From assembly GCF_013426205.1 (NCBI RefSeq), contig NC_089423.1, positions 682,001 to 746,000 on the forward strand: DNA of 64,000 nucleotides, written 5' to 3'. The stretch comes from Metarhizium brunneum. Its lineage: Eukaryota; Ascomycota; Sordariomycetes; Hypocreales; Clavicipitaceae. The position numbers were made by a program, and so were the translations under genes. Below, one piece after another: positions 1 to 10,645 of the stretch (positions are counted from its first letter, which is position 1; each line of letters starts with the position of its first letter). The notes beneath the pieces were generated by a model. It had not been told where the DNA came from. It searched no databases and saw nothing but the letters and a program-made list of their open reading frames with translations.

Positions 1-3000
1 CGTATCCGATGCCATGTGAGCTTTTGGTCCGCCCGTCTTGTCTCCAGCACTCTTGCGCGACCGGCCGTGGCAACGAGTTGAGCTGCAGCTGCCGCAGCCT
101 CGTTCCTCACAACCCGCCAGGAGTGAGCCACAGATGGCAAATCGATTCATTGCTGGAGGAAATTGCTCGGCTTACCGAGGCTGCTGCCCGAAAAACTTGC
201 CATTAGCTATCCTGGTGCTGTTGCCACGGTGGATGGATCGCGCGCGCGCGAGTCTCATGCATTGTTGTCATGTGCTGCTGGGCATGTAGACGATCGCAGT
301 CTGCATCCTCCTGCATCCTTTTGTCTTTTGTTTTTCCTCTTCCCTTTATCTTTCTTTGATAATCCCTGTAACCGCGTCATCATGCATCCCCGTCGCCTTT
401 AGCGTTGACAATGGTAAGGCAGTCTGGCCCAGGCAACACACGCACAGCTTGATAGTTTGTGCAACAGGGCCATAACGAAATCCTGCGTGTTTGCAAAATC
501 CACCTTGATGATGCTGTTTGCATACACCCCTCATCGCCGACAAGTCAAGTTGACCGCCAGCCTCTCTAGCTCAGCATGTGTGCAGACTCCAGAGTCTCCG
601 CCATCCCAGTTCTCAGTCGACTGTAGACAAGAACAGAGCATTGCGCAGCCTCTTCACTCCCAATTTACGTAATTAGGCATGATTAAATTTGGCATAAGGC
701 TGTCCAGTCCCGTCCAAGCCTGGTAATCGACACGGTGAGCGGGTAAACTAGACAAGAGGCACAACAACCATCAAGCTCCTGTGAAAGACGTCTCCCAATG
801 CAGCCAACGCAGCCAACGAGGCTTGGCGGAGCCGCTCGGATGCCTGGTCCCTTTGTTTCTTAGACTTTGGACCAAGCCGGCTGGCAAAGACGCCCTATAA
901 TGTGATGCCACATTCTTGATGGGCGTTTATCATGTACCACATCCAAGGGCGTGACCACGCGCTGTACCAAGATGGTCTGACGCGCTGCAACTCGCGCTGC
1001 AACTTGCTCTGCAACTCGTTCTGCAACTCGTTCTGCAACTTGCTCTGCAACTCGTTCTGCAACTTGCTCTGCAACTCGTTCTGCAACTCGTTCTGCAACT
1101 TGCTCTGCAACTCGCCCTGCAACTCGCTCTGCTCGTCTACCTGCAAGGGGCGTCGCAGTCGATCTCGACAACCCCAATGGCTAATCATCCACGCCACGCT
1201 TCACCTTGCTGTCTTTGCCTTCTGCAATATCTTGGCCCCCAAGCCCCTTGTAGGGCGGTCCATATTGCAACGTCTTCGTCCACTGCGCATTTCGGCACAG
1301 GAAGAAAAAAAAATAATTCATCATCTCAATTAAACAGAAATCAAGTCCGTAGAAGATGTTTAGCTATACATTACGCTTCTCTCCGAGCTCCATGTACATG
1401 ATTCCTGAGGCAGCTCACACACCCCTTTCGCCCATTCAACAGCCTTCCTTTGCCGCACCCTAAATCGCCTCTTCAAGAACCATGGCCACAAATACCTCAC
1501 TGATGGGCAGCTCCTCCCGACGGGTCTCATCGAGGTATCTGGCCAGCATCACTCCGGTAGTTGGCCGCCGGCCGTTGTCCCGGTTTGCATGCTTACGTGA
1601 CCTAGAGTAAAAGTGGCAGACAATATGAGTGAATCTAGATCATCTTGGTACTCGGCCTCGTTGAATCGTGGTACGAACCTTGCTGCGGAGTCACGCCGCG
1701 GGCCAAGAGTTGGGGTTGTGTAACTTGCTGCCCTGGCGGTGCTACTACCGATCTCAACGGCAACGGACGAGATGGACCGGGAGGCCATTTGGGGATTGCG
1801 AACAGCAATGACGATGGAATCAATAAAACTGGCGAGGAATACGTCGACTCACTCCGGGGCGACATATGTTGTTGGGAAAGGAGAGCCCCAACGCTTTGGC
1901 TTCGACGGCCGGGCAGCCCAGCATTTTATACCGTCAGGTCGAATCACCACATATACGGAGGAGGGGGCGGTGTCCGTCTTGCCCAGGCAGGATACGAACG
2001 GACCACCATAACGGCTAAAGGTAGGAATCGTCAGTGCAGCGGAAATCTAGAAAAAAGAAGCTGCACCTAGACCACCCACCACGTCGCACTTTTGCCAAAT
2101 CCCCTCCTTGCACACCCCATGGGTTCAAACCTAGTCCCATTGTCAAATCGGAGGGAGGGCATGGCGTTACACGGTTCCAGATCCGGCCATTGTCCAGCGT
2201 TGATTTGGCAGAAGGACAAGCGGCTCCGCGAATACCGTCAGCTTTCCCACCCTCACACCCCACCGGCACAGAGGTGGAAGACGTCCGGCTTCGGGTACCT
2301 GGCTTTCAGTGGGTAGGAGAGAGTCGATAACATCCAACCGTTCTGGCCTTGGCTAGCAGTCACTTGGCCAGGGGAGAGCCAATCGGTTCCGAACTAGCCA
2401 GCAATCACACGCACAGAGGTCGTACCAGGATGTATGTTGTGCTACTGCCCGCTCCGTCACCACATGATTCCCTCTGGCTGTCTTATGACGAGAAGTCAGC
2501 CTCACTTCCTGACCGATGCTGCGCCAGGAGCAGAGGACGGAGGATCTATGCATCATGCCCTTTTAACAACTCGAGAAGATCCAATCGAACCGGCGGGCCT
2601 TTTGCGCGTACGGCAGAATATGAGATCTGAGCTACTGGGTCATCTCGTACATGGACAACCACAGTCACACTGCAGGCTGCAGGTGGCCAACGTTTGCCCT
2701 GCGAGGGCATCGTCATGTCTCCTACACGGTCTGATGCCCAGGGAAACGGCTGTGTTGGCCAGAGATATTCATTGGTTGTATGAGCTGTTCTGTGGCAGAG
2801 GCATTTATGTACACCGATGAAGTATGACGGGAAGCGTGTTGTGAAGAAGGTGCCAGTTGGGAGATGCATGGCCCAAGTAGCTGTTGGGTCAACGACGAGG
2901 TTCGCATGGATGCAGAACTTTGTAGCTCGCCTCATTTCTAAACTTTCAGGGTATTCCGCAAAACCTGAACGTATGGATGCTCACAAAAAAGAAGGGATGC

Positions 3001-5295
3001 ACACTGCTCACCGCTGACAAAACACTCGTGGGAGCCATTCTGCACTGCCCTACTTGTTTTCTCTTCCCCGGAATCATCCTCCCTACATTCGTTTCGTCAC
3101 ACCCATACGCTTATTTTGGTCGTCGTGGGCCCTTGGGTAGGAACATGAGTAATCGACAGAAAGACCACCCGGGCACAGACCCCTGAGGATGGCACGCGTC
3201 GCCGAAGTGAAGTGATGAAGAACGTGTTCCGTATCCGCCATGCAAAATGCATCCTGTACGATCCTCTCCATGCTTTTGTGTGGACATCCCCCATCCCGAC
3301 AGTATACTGGGCGATGATTCCAAAAGTCGGCGTATAAATTTCGTGGTTATGTGTGCAGCCAGCCCCCGTGCCATGGCTATAGGGACTTACTTGATGACAG
3401 GTGCTCTGCAATTTGCGGGCAGAGACCAGGGTGGCATACCAAGATGCCGGATGCTGCAAAGCATTGCCATCGTCACCACTTTTACCCTTCACCGCGGTGA
3501 GGTATGTATTATATTTGAGAGGCACAAAGGAAGATGCACCATGCCAGTTGGGCCCGTGCTAAAAAGCCCCAGGGAAGCCAGAGATGAATACAGCCTTCAA
3601 AACACGACAAAGACGTGACGTATGCACGTCAACACGTTGTTCACTACAAGCGAAGAAACTGCCAGCCTACACTGCCGAAACAAGCATACGTACGGCGCTA
3701 AAACTATCCCACGGAGAGATGATGTCGCCAGAACCGGTGCTACGGAATACAGCCCGTGTCATTGCCAACGTGGCCATCATGCCAAACTAACCGACTGCCG
3801 CACTCCATCTTCAATCTGACAAGGGACCATCTACGCTCCGAAGCACAAGTACACGGGGCTTGCCCGCCCAAGAACGGACCCTCCTCCGAACCCTGCCTCC
3901 TTCCGTTCCCAGAGTCCCCGTACCCATGGGTGCCGCCCTACCGGCCCCACCGCGGAGGTTGTTTCAACCCCCGGTCTTGGCGTCCCCTGTTTCCAGAGTG
4001 CGCCCGTAGTAACTACACACCCGACGGGCCGGTGCTCGATTCCGGCCGGGACATGTTCGTCGAGCAGGATGAATCCCAAGCTCCCGCTTTGCGATTTCAC
4101 CCCTTTGCAGTTGTGTATTCGGCTCCGTTTGCGCCCATTTCGCGACACCGCTATTCCGTCTGGCGCGTACGTCTCCCGAGCGGCCGGGCCAAACTACAAG
4201 ACGGCCGGCGTGCTTCCCGGGCCGTACCATCGGCCAGTGCTCCGGACGATAGCAGGGGTCCCCACAGCAAGCAAGCAGCGTCGTCTTTTCCGCCGTCTGA
4301 GCAGAACCTGTATTCGGCACCGGGAGTATTTCCATCTCGGTGCCCGGCGTCGCCATGCCTCGCCACAATGGGCAGCAGCCAGACCCGGCCTTGTACACGG
4401 GCCCAGTAGTCCAATGGCCGTCCGCCAGCCACGTTCACAAAGTTGTGCTCGTCCGTGGGCCTCGAGGTCTCGCGATGCGGTCCGTCGCCCGGCCCTCAGC
4501 TCCATGGCGTAGATGGCCCGCCAACACGTCCTCTGAACAAGGACGTACTATTTACGCACTCCTCGTCAACGGTGGTCTGCCTGCCTGCACTACTCGCCAA
4601 TTCTCAACGCGTACCCTCCCGGCTGTGGATCAATTTCCTTGGTTGGCGGACACGCTTGACCCGTTGTATGTTGACAGTGTGTACATTTTCCAACTACCGC
4701 ATTATTAGCGGAGAGTGCGATGACGGCAGCGGGATGTTTCTTTTGACCGTAGCTTGTCGGGGCGTGGTTGCGCTGACGGCAGCAATCTTCTGCATTACGC
4801 TTGATTTGCTTCGGGGCGGCCTGGGGTTGGACACAATCACAGCCAAGCGCATCAAGTCGTTGGCGCCTGCTTCGGTAGCCATCTTGAGCGAGGATGGGCA
4901 AGGACCCGGCGATCCAGCCCCGCAACACCGGAATTGATGCCCGCGACGGCGTATTCGATGCCTCTTGCACAGCCAGCTCTTGTTAGACGAGGACGTTGCT
5001 GGAAGGGATGGATGTGCAAGTGTGAATCGAAGAAACAAGGCTGCTGCCACGCCTACGAGTTTTGTGCGACATGCTCCGCTCACAATGGAATCGGACGGAC
5101 ATTCTGAGACATTAGCCCAGTATGAGCATAATATCACCATTTGCCTCATGACAAGCCTCCCCTTCAAACTGTTGCTCCTCTAAAACAAAACGCCGTCTAA
5201 TGCCATATTTCAAGTATGCTAAATGCCGATATCGCCGCCCATAACCAGCCCAGTGCATCGCTGTAGAATCCGCCACAAACGCCGTGCAAGCATCC
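1..5295. other. Gene-poor region, no supportable gene
   Basis: About 5.3 kb with only short open frames that overlap each other on both strands and show no family motif I recognise. Positions 3756-5170 are locally richer in overlapping frames, but no one frame is clearly coding and no plausible spliced gene could be built. The only defined structure is the 12-bp tandem repeat at 986-1129. The segment may hold regulatory or long non-coding RNA sequence, or a lineage-specific gene I cannot recognise. Confidence 0.5.
986..1129. repeat. 12-bp minisatellite, 12 copies
   Basis: Twelve uninterrupted tandem copies of a 12-bp unit, TGCAACTCGTTC or TGCAACTTGCTC, with outer copies ending CGC, CCC or CTC. 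Because the period is a multiple of three, frames on both strands stay open across the array and produce repetitive peptides. I treat those as an artefact of the repeat. The two main unit types alternate in blocks, which suggests expansion by unequal exchange or replication slippage of multi-unit segments. Confidence 0.95.
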
Positions 5296-7509
5296 TTACA
5301 ATACCATCCTCAGTGCCTGGTGGCCAAGCATACTGACCAGCACCCCCACGCCATATGGTCCAGTTTGATCTGATTGCCCACTCCACACCTTGGATCCAAC
5401 CCAGCAAATGGCCGCCAGTTCTGCGGCGCCGAGAGCCGATAATATGTAGGCTGCTGGTCCGGGCGTCCTGTTGCCAGGCGTATAGCTCGTGTCTCCAGTC
5501 CCGCGGAGAGCGATGACGCCAGCCACAAAGAGGGTTGTGAGACGCACTTCCCACACATAAGGCACATTTGCAAACATGGTCAGCAGCCATGCTGACAACA
5601 AGACCGTCAGAACGGTTGATTCGGGGCTGGGCTTGACGCTAGGTTGGGGCATGCTTTTAGCCGGTGCGGTTGAGCCGCTTTGTTCTGCCGCAGTCTCGGC
5701 GTCTTCTTCCTGTTGGTCCTGTCCCAGTGTGAAACTCTGGCTGAGCAAGTCTGCCAGGGAGCTAGCATCATGGTCTTTCTGCGGGGCAAAAAAACTGGGT
5801 TGCTTGAATTCAACGCCACCATTCGTGTCGCTGTCGAGGGTGGTTTGAGACGAGGTCGGCGGATGGCCCCGTCTTGTAAACATGACTTTGCCAGTTTCTG
5901 CAGCTTCATGCTTCTTTGGGGCCGGTGACCATTGGGGATTTCGCAGTCGTTGAGCCGGATTCACAGGGGCCGCTGGAACCTTGCACCAGAAAGGGTTCTT
6001 TGCCTCTGGCGATGACAGACGTTCATCATTCGTCCGCCCAAACTTGCTCGTCAAAGGCGTCGCGTTGTCGTTGAGAGCTCGGTGCGGTGATCTAATCGGC
6101 GACCAGTCCATTTCTTCATCATACTGCAGTTGCTCCGTCCGCTTTGTGGGGGTCTCGGCTGGTCTCACGCCGCCAAAGACTGGCCGCCGGCTGGTCTGGG
6201 GTCGCGAAGGGCTGAATGGTGATTGAGGAGACGGGGCCTGGTCGGTCATGGTCGACTTTTGCGGTGTTGCGTTTGCGGAATCAAGCGCATCATTGACTAG
6301 TTCAGAGAAGGTTTTGGAATCATCCTGTTTTCTCTGCTTGGGCGGCTTCGCTTCCCTCGGTACCAGTGGTCTGTCTTCTGTCGCAAACAAGGGCGAGGTG
6401 TCTACACGAATGGATCTACCTGCCAACACGTGGATCTGTCTTTGTCAGTAAAGCATCAACTATGCGCGGCCAAACAACTCACCACGGTCATGACCAGCGC
6501 CATGGCTACATGGGCGCTTAGTTTGGCTGTGCCAGAGCCTGCGGTTTGCGCATTCGCATCAACCACGCCGCGGAAGATGAACCGAAAGAATATGGTCAAT
6601 CCCTGGAACGAGTACCACTGGGTAAATCCCAGCAGGTGCCTGGTGAATCCTCGATTCACCTGCACGAAATGCGGGTTCCACCACACCGCCAGGATAGCAG
6701 TCCAAATGCTCCATTGAATCAAGGTAGCTGCACTCGGCATAAAGCCAATAGCCAGCTTGAGCCATGAAATAGCCGTGGCATATACACTCTGATCGTCGGG
6801 ATCATACATGCCATCATTGCTCTGCTGCAGTGCCTGCGTGATCATAACAAAATGCCACAACAATTGCAAAAGGAAGCTTGTTCGCCACAAGGTTTTCCCC
6901 AGCGTGTTTACCCAGTCAAGCGGTGTCCTCCTCCTGGTCCTCCGGCCCCGGCTCAAACTCATCATACGCCGTAAATGGTCAGTCTTGGCGGTGTAACCAG
7001 CTTGGCGTATCCTCTCCTCGACGCGTTCGGCGCAATCGCTACATACTTGCGGGTATCGTTTCTCGAGGTTCCGTCGGTAGCGGTAGTAGTTGCGCTCGAG
7101 CTCGGGGTAGTCGGGGTCTGAGGGGTCATCAGGGAAGTACTGGGCCAGTGACTTTGTGAACAAGTGCTGGTTCTTGAGGCATGTTTGACAGAAAATGTCG
7201 TCCGTTTGAGAAGGCGAGGGAGACTGCGGTGCGGCGTATTGGATGGCTGCTGCTTCATGCTCGGTTGCGACAGGGGGATCTGTGATTTCGCCATTCTATT
7301 AAGGTCAGCAGCATATACGACACGAAAAGGGGGCCAGACTTCGCCAGCTATCCTGTGCCATCATTGGGTACAGCGCACACCTCATCTAGATAGTTGGTTG
7401 CATCGCAATGCAAGCACAGAAAGTCGCGCGATGTGCCGTCAAACTTGATGCCCGGTCGCTTCCCACAGTAGAAGCAGGTCAGGAACTTTGCACGCCCAAA
7501 GCGCGCCAT
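5296..7509 (-). CDS. ima1: Ima1-like inner nuclear membrane protein
   Basis: Three coding exons give about 693 residues: 7509-7381, 7295-6483 and 6435-5296, all joined in phase 0, with introns 7380-7296 and 6482-6436. The N-terminus has a zinc-binding pattern of paired CxxC motifs (Cys12/15, Cys32/35, Cys79/82, Cys128/131), as in the Ima1 N-terminal domain. Hydrophobic segments follow in exon 2, a charged low-complexity stretch rich in Ser, Pro and Thr comes next, and a second cluster of hydrophobic helices ends the protein. In fission yeast and animals (Samp1/NET5) this family sits in the inner nuclear membrane, where it links chromatin or centromeres to the cytoskeleton. The family call rests on the Cys pattern, the 'YPELERNYYRYRRNLEKRYP' stretch and the membrane topology. 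Exact function in this organism is inferred. Confidence 0.85.
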
Positions 7510-8040
7510 GGTGGCATGTCCTCGTTGGGCGGTACGAGAACAAGGTGCGCGCAGGAGCCAAGAGTCGTTGGAAATGTGTCAAGGCCAAGGTCTACGACGT
7601 AGGTCAAGCTGGGAGCGACGGTTTCTGAGATTTTGCCAAGGCGGTGAGAAGAATGTTGTGGACTGGTGGTGTCGCAGAACAGGACGGTGTACGGAGTACT
7701 TGCATTGTGGCCCCAGCGCTGCTGCCGACATCCATCGCGCTTGTGCGGAGTGTTGACGCGGCTACAGCTAGCGGCGTCTATTTGACCATCTATTACCAAC
7801 ATCACCACATCAGAATGCGCCTCTCTCCCTCCCGCGCCTACTTGCCGCTTGACACCAAGAATGACTTGAATTTGAATTAATTTTTAATTAATCAATACCT
7901 GAGAATAGCACAAATTAATCCACTGTATCTACTGCGTCTAGAATACCCATACGCCATGAACCGCGCGCCATCCTCAAACATGACTACCAGAGAAATGCAA
8001 CGTCTATAAACACGCTGAAACGACAAATGCCCAATACCCG
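7510..8040. other. Intergenic, upstream of ima1
   Basis: A 531-bp spacer between the ima1 start and the 3' end of the GT32 gene. It should contain the ima1 promoter and the GT32 terminator. An AT-rich stretch lies at about 7868-7900, near the GT32 end. No further gene is seen. Confidence 0.5.
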
Positions 8041-9165
8041 CTATACATCCTGCTCCATAAACCTCCTCACCAGCAAATTAAACCGCGTGTTCTTCCTCCT
8101 CACCACCTCCGGGCTCAATCTCCACAGGTACCTCTCCCGCGCGGCCTGGCTCCAGGCATGATAGGCCAACTGGCCGTGGAACAGCGCGCCCCCGTTCCTC
8201 TCAATCTCGCGCTCCCAATGCTCCGTCTCCCCCTCGCCGAGCTCCTCGTGCATCCACCCGACGTGCCTCCACGTCCAGGTCGGCCAGAAGAAGGCGCCCG
8301 GCGACAAGGCGCACAGCGCGCCCGGCTTCTTGGCCGCCAGCTCCTTGGGCAGCATGACGCTCTTGGAGGGGCTTTGGAGCCGCACCGGGCCGTGTATGTA
8401 CTCCTCCAGCCAGTCGTTGATAAAGGTGCTGTTTCGGCGGGCGACCATGACGGCGTTGCGCATGCCGTACCGGTTGCCGCCCTCGTAGCCCAGCACCGCG
8501 TCGTGAGAGCCGGCGGGGTGGAGGAGGCTCGCAAACGGCCGGAGGGCGAAGGAGTCGGTATCGAGAAATATGCCGCCGTTGTCGAGCAGAATCTGCAGCC
8601 GCATCAGGTCTTCTATGCGGTGCATGGACTCGCCGTACGGGTTCTCGATTTTGTGTTCCACGAGGCGCACGTCGGCGCGGAGACGTCGGATCCACGGGTT
8701 TGTGACGGGGTGCAGCTTGGAGTTGACCGAGTTGCCGGACGGCGAGAGAATGGCGTAGTGGATCTGGATTTCGTCGGGGCGGAGGGATATCTTGGCGCTG
8801 CGCACCGCGAGGTAGTTTACAAAGTCGAACTGAATGCCGCGGGCTTGGGCGAGCGGTTCTTTGAAAATGTACAGGAAGTGCACGACGTTGGGGACATCGT
8901 GCGGGTTGGAGGTGTTTGAAGACTTGGCCGAGCCATGGAGACAGGCCAACTCCTGCTTGGTCGGGGTGAAGGGCTGCTCGATCTGACGCTGTGCCGACCA
9001 CGGGTGTGTCTGGCGTGCGTACTCGATGAATTCGTAAAGGGCGGGCTGGAAATAATGCGCAAGGAGGATCAAGATGGTGATGGCGGATACGAGGGGCACG
9101 CTCCGATACGCTTTTCGGAGGAGCGGCCTTGCCCTCCGCGGAGAGACAACTTGTTTGAGGAGCAT
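8041..9165 (-). CDS. GT32-family glycosyltransferase, type II membrane protein
   Basis: A single-exon frame of 374 residues from the ATG at 9165. The frame is open upstream, but this Met directly precedes a short basic tail and one hydrophobic anchor (about residues 22-40), the layout of a Golgi type II enzyme. The catalytic part contains 'VPNVVHFLYIF', then 'LLDNGGIFLDTDSFALRP', which carries the DxD metal/nucleotide-sugar motif of the glycosyltransferase sugar-binding region (the Och1/Sur1-like 'Gly_transf_sug' family). A segment rich in Trp and His follows. Related proteins use nucleotide-sugar donors, often transferring mannose or galactose in the Golgi. Donor and acceptor cannot be read from this sequence. 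It is divergently transcribed from DSC3. Confidence 0.8.
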   Translation of the reverse strand: MLLKQVVSPRRARPLLRKAYRSVPLVSAITILILLAHYFQPALYEFIEYARQTHPWSAQRQIEQPFTPTKQELACLHGSAKSSNTSNPHDVPNVVHFLYIFKEPLAQARGIQFDFVNYLAVRSAKISLRPDEIQIHYAILSPSGNSVNSKLHPVTNPWIRRLRADVRLVEHKIENPYGESMHRIEDLMRLQILLDNGGIFLDTDSFALRPFASLLHPAGSHDAVLGYEGGNRYGMRNAVMVARRNSTFINDWLEEYIHGPVRLQSPSKSVMLPKELAAKKPGALCALSPGAFFWPTWTWRHVGWMHEELGEGETEHWEREIERNGGALFHGQLAYHAWSQAARERYLWRLSPEVVRRKNTRFNLLVRRFMEQDV

Positions 9166-9808
9166 TGTAGATGCAAAGGACAAGATATCAAGCGAGTGGC
9201 ATCTTGAGGAACGGAGGGAGATCACGGAGCACAGAATAGGGGTCGAGGGTTGAGCCAGCTTCGATTTCCGGTGAAGGCAACGTCCGACCGCACCAACTCG
9301 GTTGCATACAACGGGCACGGGGGCCAAAAACGTCGCTATGTCTTGGATCGGATTGCGCACTGACATGGAAAGGCGGGCGGTCTGCTCGGCTCTCTGTCCG
9401 GCATACATTGGGTCCTACTACTACTAACCATGTCTCGCTTTCTGGTTCTGGTGCGGGAGAAGATGCGACCCAAGTCGGATTGTACAGTACCCGGCAGCGA
9501 CTACGCGGACGAGTCCCGTAGCTGGCTGCCAACGGGCGACTGTTCCTTGTTCCAGTTTCGTTTCCAAATATGTCTCATCCTGTGGGCACCGTCGGCGCTT
9601 TTGTGAGCTGGTGGCTTAACACCTTGGCTCCCGCGCTCGTCGGCCAATCACAGGCTCCTCTCGACGTCACCCCATCTCACTCACTCGCGCTCTCACCTCC
9701 GACCTCAACCTCACCATCACAGCATCAACCTCATCACTCTCGCCATCACTCTCGCAGACTCAACGCGGCCTCCGCCCTCGCGCCACTCTCAAACCACGAA
9801 ATGCCGCC
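9166..9808. promoter_or_regulatory. Divergent promoter region GT32 / DSC3, CCAAT and CRE-like sites
   Basis: A 643-bp spacer between two genes read away from each other. A CCAAT box lies at 9644-9648 and a CRE-like GACGTCA at 9663-9669, about 140-165 bp before the DSC3 ATG. The stretch from about 9660 to 9800 is pyrimidine-rich, with many CTC and CAC runs, as is common just upstream of fungal transcription starts. The motif calls come from inspection only. Confidence 0.4.
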
Positions 9809-10645
9809 ATGACAACCGCCGCGCGCATCCACCCGCTCCTCCTCACCATCCGCTTCTCCGCCTCCATCCCCGACCTGGACCTCGACATCCCATCCCCGCA
9901 AACCACCACCGTCCTCGCCCTCAAGCACCTCCTCCGCACCCGTCTCGCCACCCGCAACCGCCTCCGCCTCATCTACCAGGGCCGCCTCCTCCCGGACTCG
10001 TCGGCGCTCAGCTCCGTCCTCAAGCCGCCGCCTCCCCCGCCGCCGCAGCCACCCTCATCATCCAGCACCAGCGCCAAGGCCAAGGGCAAAGCCGTCGACG
10101 GCGCCCCCGCCAGGGTATACGTCAACTGCTCCATCGGCGACGAGCTCGCCGCCCAGGAACTCGCCGCGGAGGAGGCCTCGGCCGCCAACCCGCCGCAGGA
10201 GGCGGGCCCGGAGCCGCCCACCAACCCGGCTGGGCGCACGCGGCCCCGGCCCAGGGGGTTCGACCGCCTGCTCCAGGCCGGCTTCACGTCGTCCGAGATC
10301 TCCACCCTGCGCACGCAGTTCGCGTCCATCCAGACGGAGAGGTTTACGCCCGACTCGGTGCCCTCGCCCGACGGCTTGAGGCGCCTCGAGGACGCGTGGA
10401 TCGACACCAACGCCGGCGAGCTGCCGAGCGCGGCGAGCCCGCTCGAGGACGAGCTGAGCAACATGTCCACCGTGCTGGACGTGCTCATCCGCGGCATGAT
10501 GATTGGCTTCTTCTTCCCGCTGGGGAGCATCACGTGGTTGTTGAGACAGGGCCTTTGGAGCGAGAAGTGGCAGATCTTTGTGGGCTCCGGCGTCGTTTTG
10601 AGCGTCACGGTGGGCATTGTCATGGGTATATCGGGGGAGAGGTAG
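9809..10645 (+). CDS. dsc3: Dsc E3 ubiquitin ligase complex subunit 3 (DUF2407)
   Basis: A single-exon protein of 278 residues. Residues about 8-70 form a ubiquitin-like fold ('LLTIRFSASIPDLDLDIPSP', later 'LRLIYQGRLLPDSS'). A proline/serine linker and an Ala/Glu-rich stretch follow. The conserved DUF2407 C-terminal part then has 'GFDRLLQAGFTSSEISTLR', an 'LEDAWID' motif and two membrane helices (about 225-247 and 253-275). In yeasts and aspergilli the Dsc complex sits in Golgi/ER membranes, ubiquitinates transmembrane clients and is needed for SREBP cleavage and hypoxia adaptation. The protein ends six residues after the last helix. The call is strong on domain order, and the SREBP link is family knowledge. 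Confidence 0.9.
   Translation: MTTAARIHPLLLTIRFSASIPDLDLDIPSPQTTTVLALKHLLRTRLATRNRLRLIYQGRLLPDSSALSSVLKPPPPPPPQPPSSSSTSAKAKGKAVDGAPARVYVNCSIGDELAAQELAAEEASAANPPQEAGPEPPTNPAGRTRPRPRGFDRLLQAGFTSSEISTLRTQFASIQTERFTPDSVPSPDGLRRLEDAWIDTNAGELPSAASPLEDELSNMSTVLDVLIRGMMIGFFFPLGSITWLLRQGLWSEKWQIFVGSGVVLSVTVGIVMGISGER

Noticed and set aside
932..1333. 133-codon + strand frame and two minus-strand frames through the minisatellite
   Set aside because: The frames exist because the 12-bp period is a multiple of three; the peptides are simple repeats with no flanking coding signal.
3756..4409. 217-codon + strand frame
   Set aside because: No recognisable motif, overlaps equally long frames on the other strand, and amino acid content (Pro, Arg, Ser) fits chance in GC-rich DNA.
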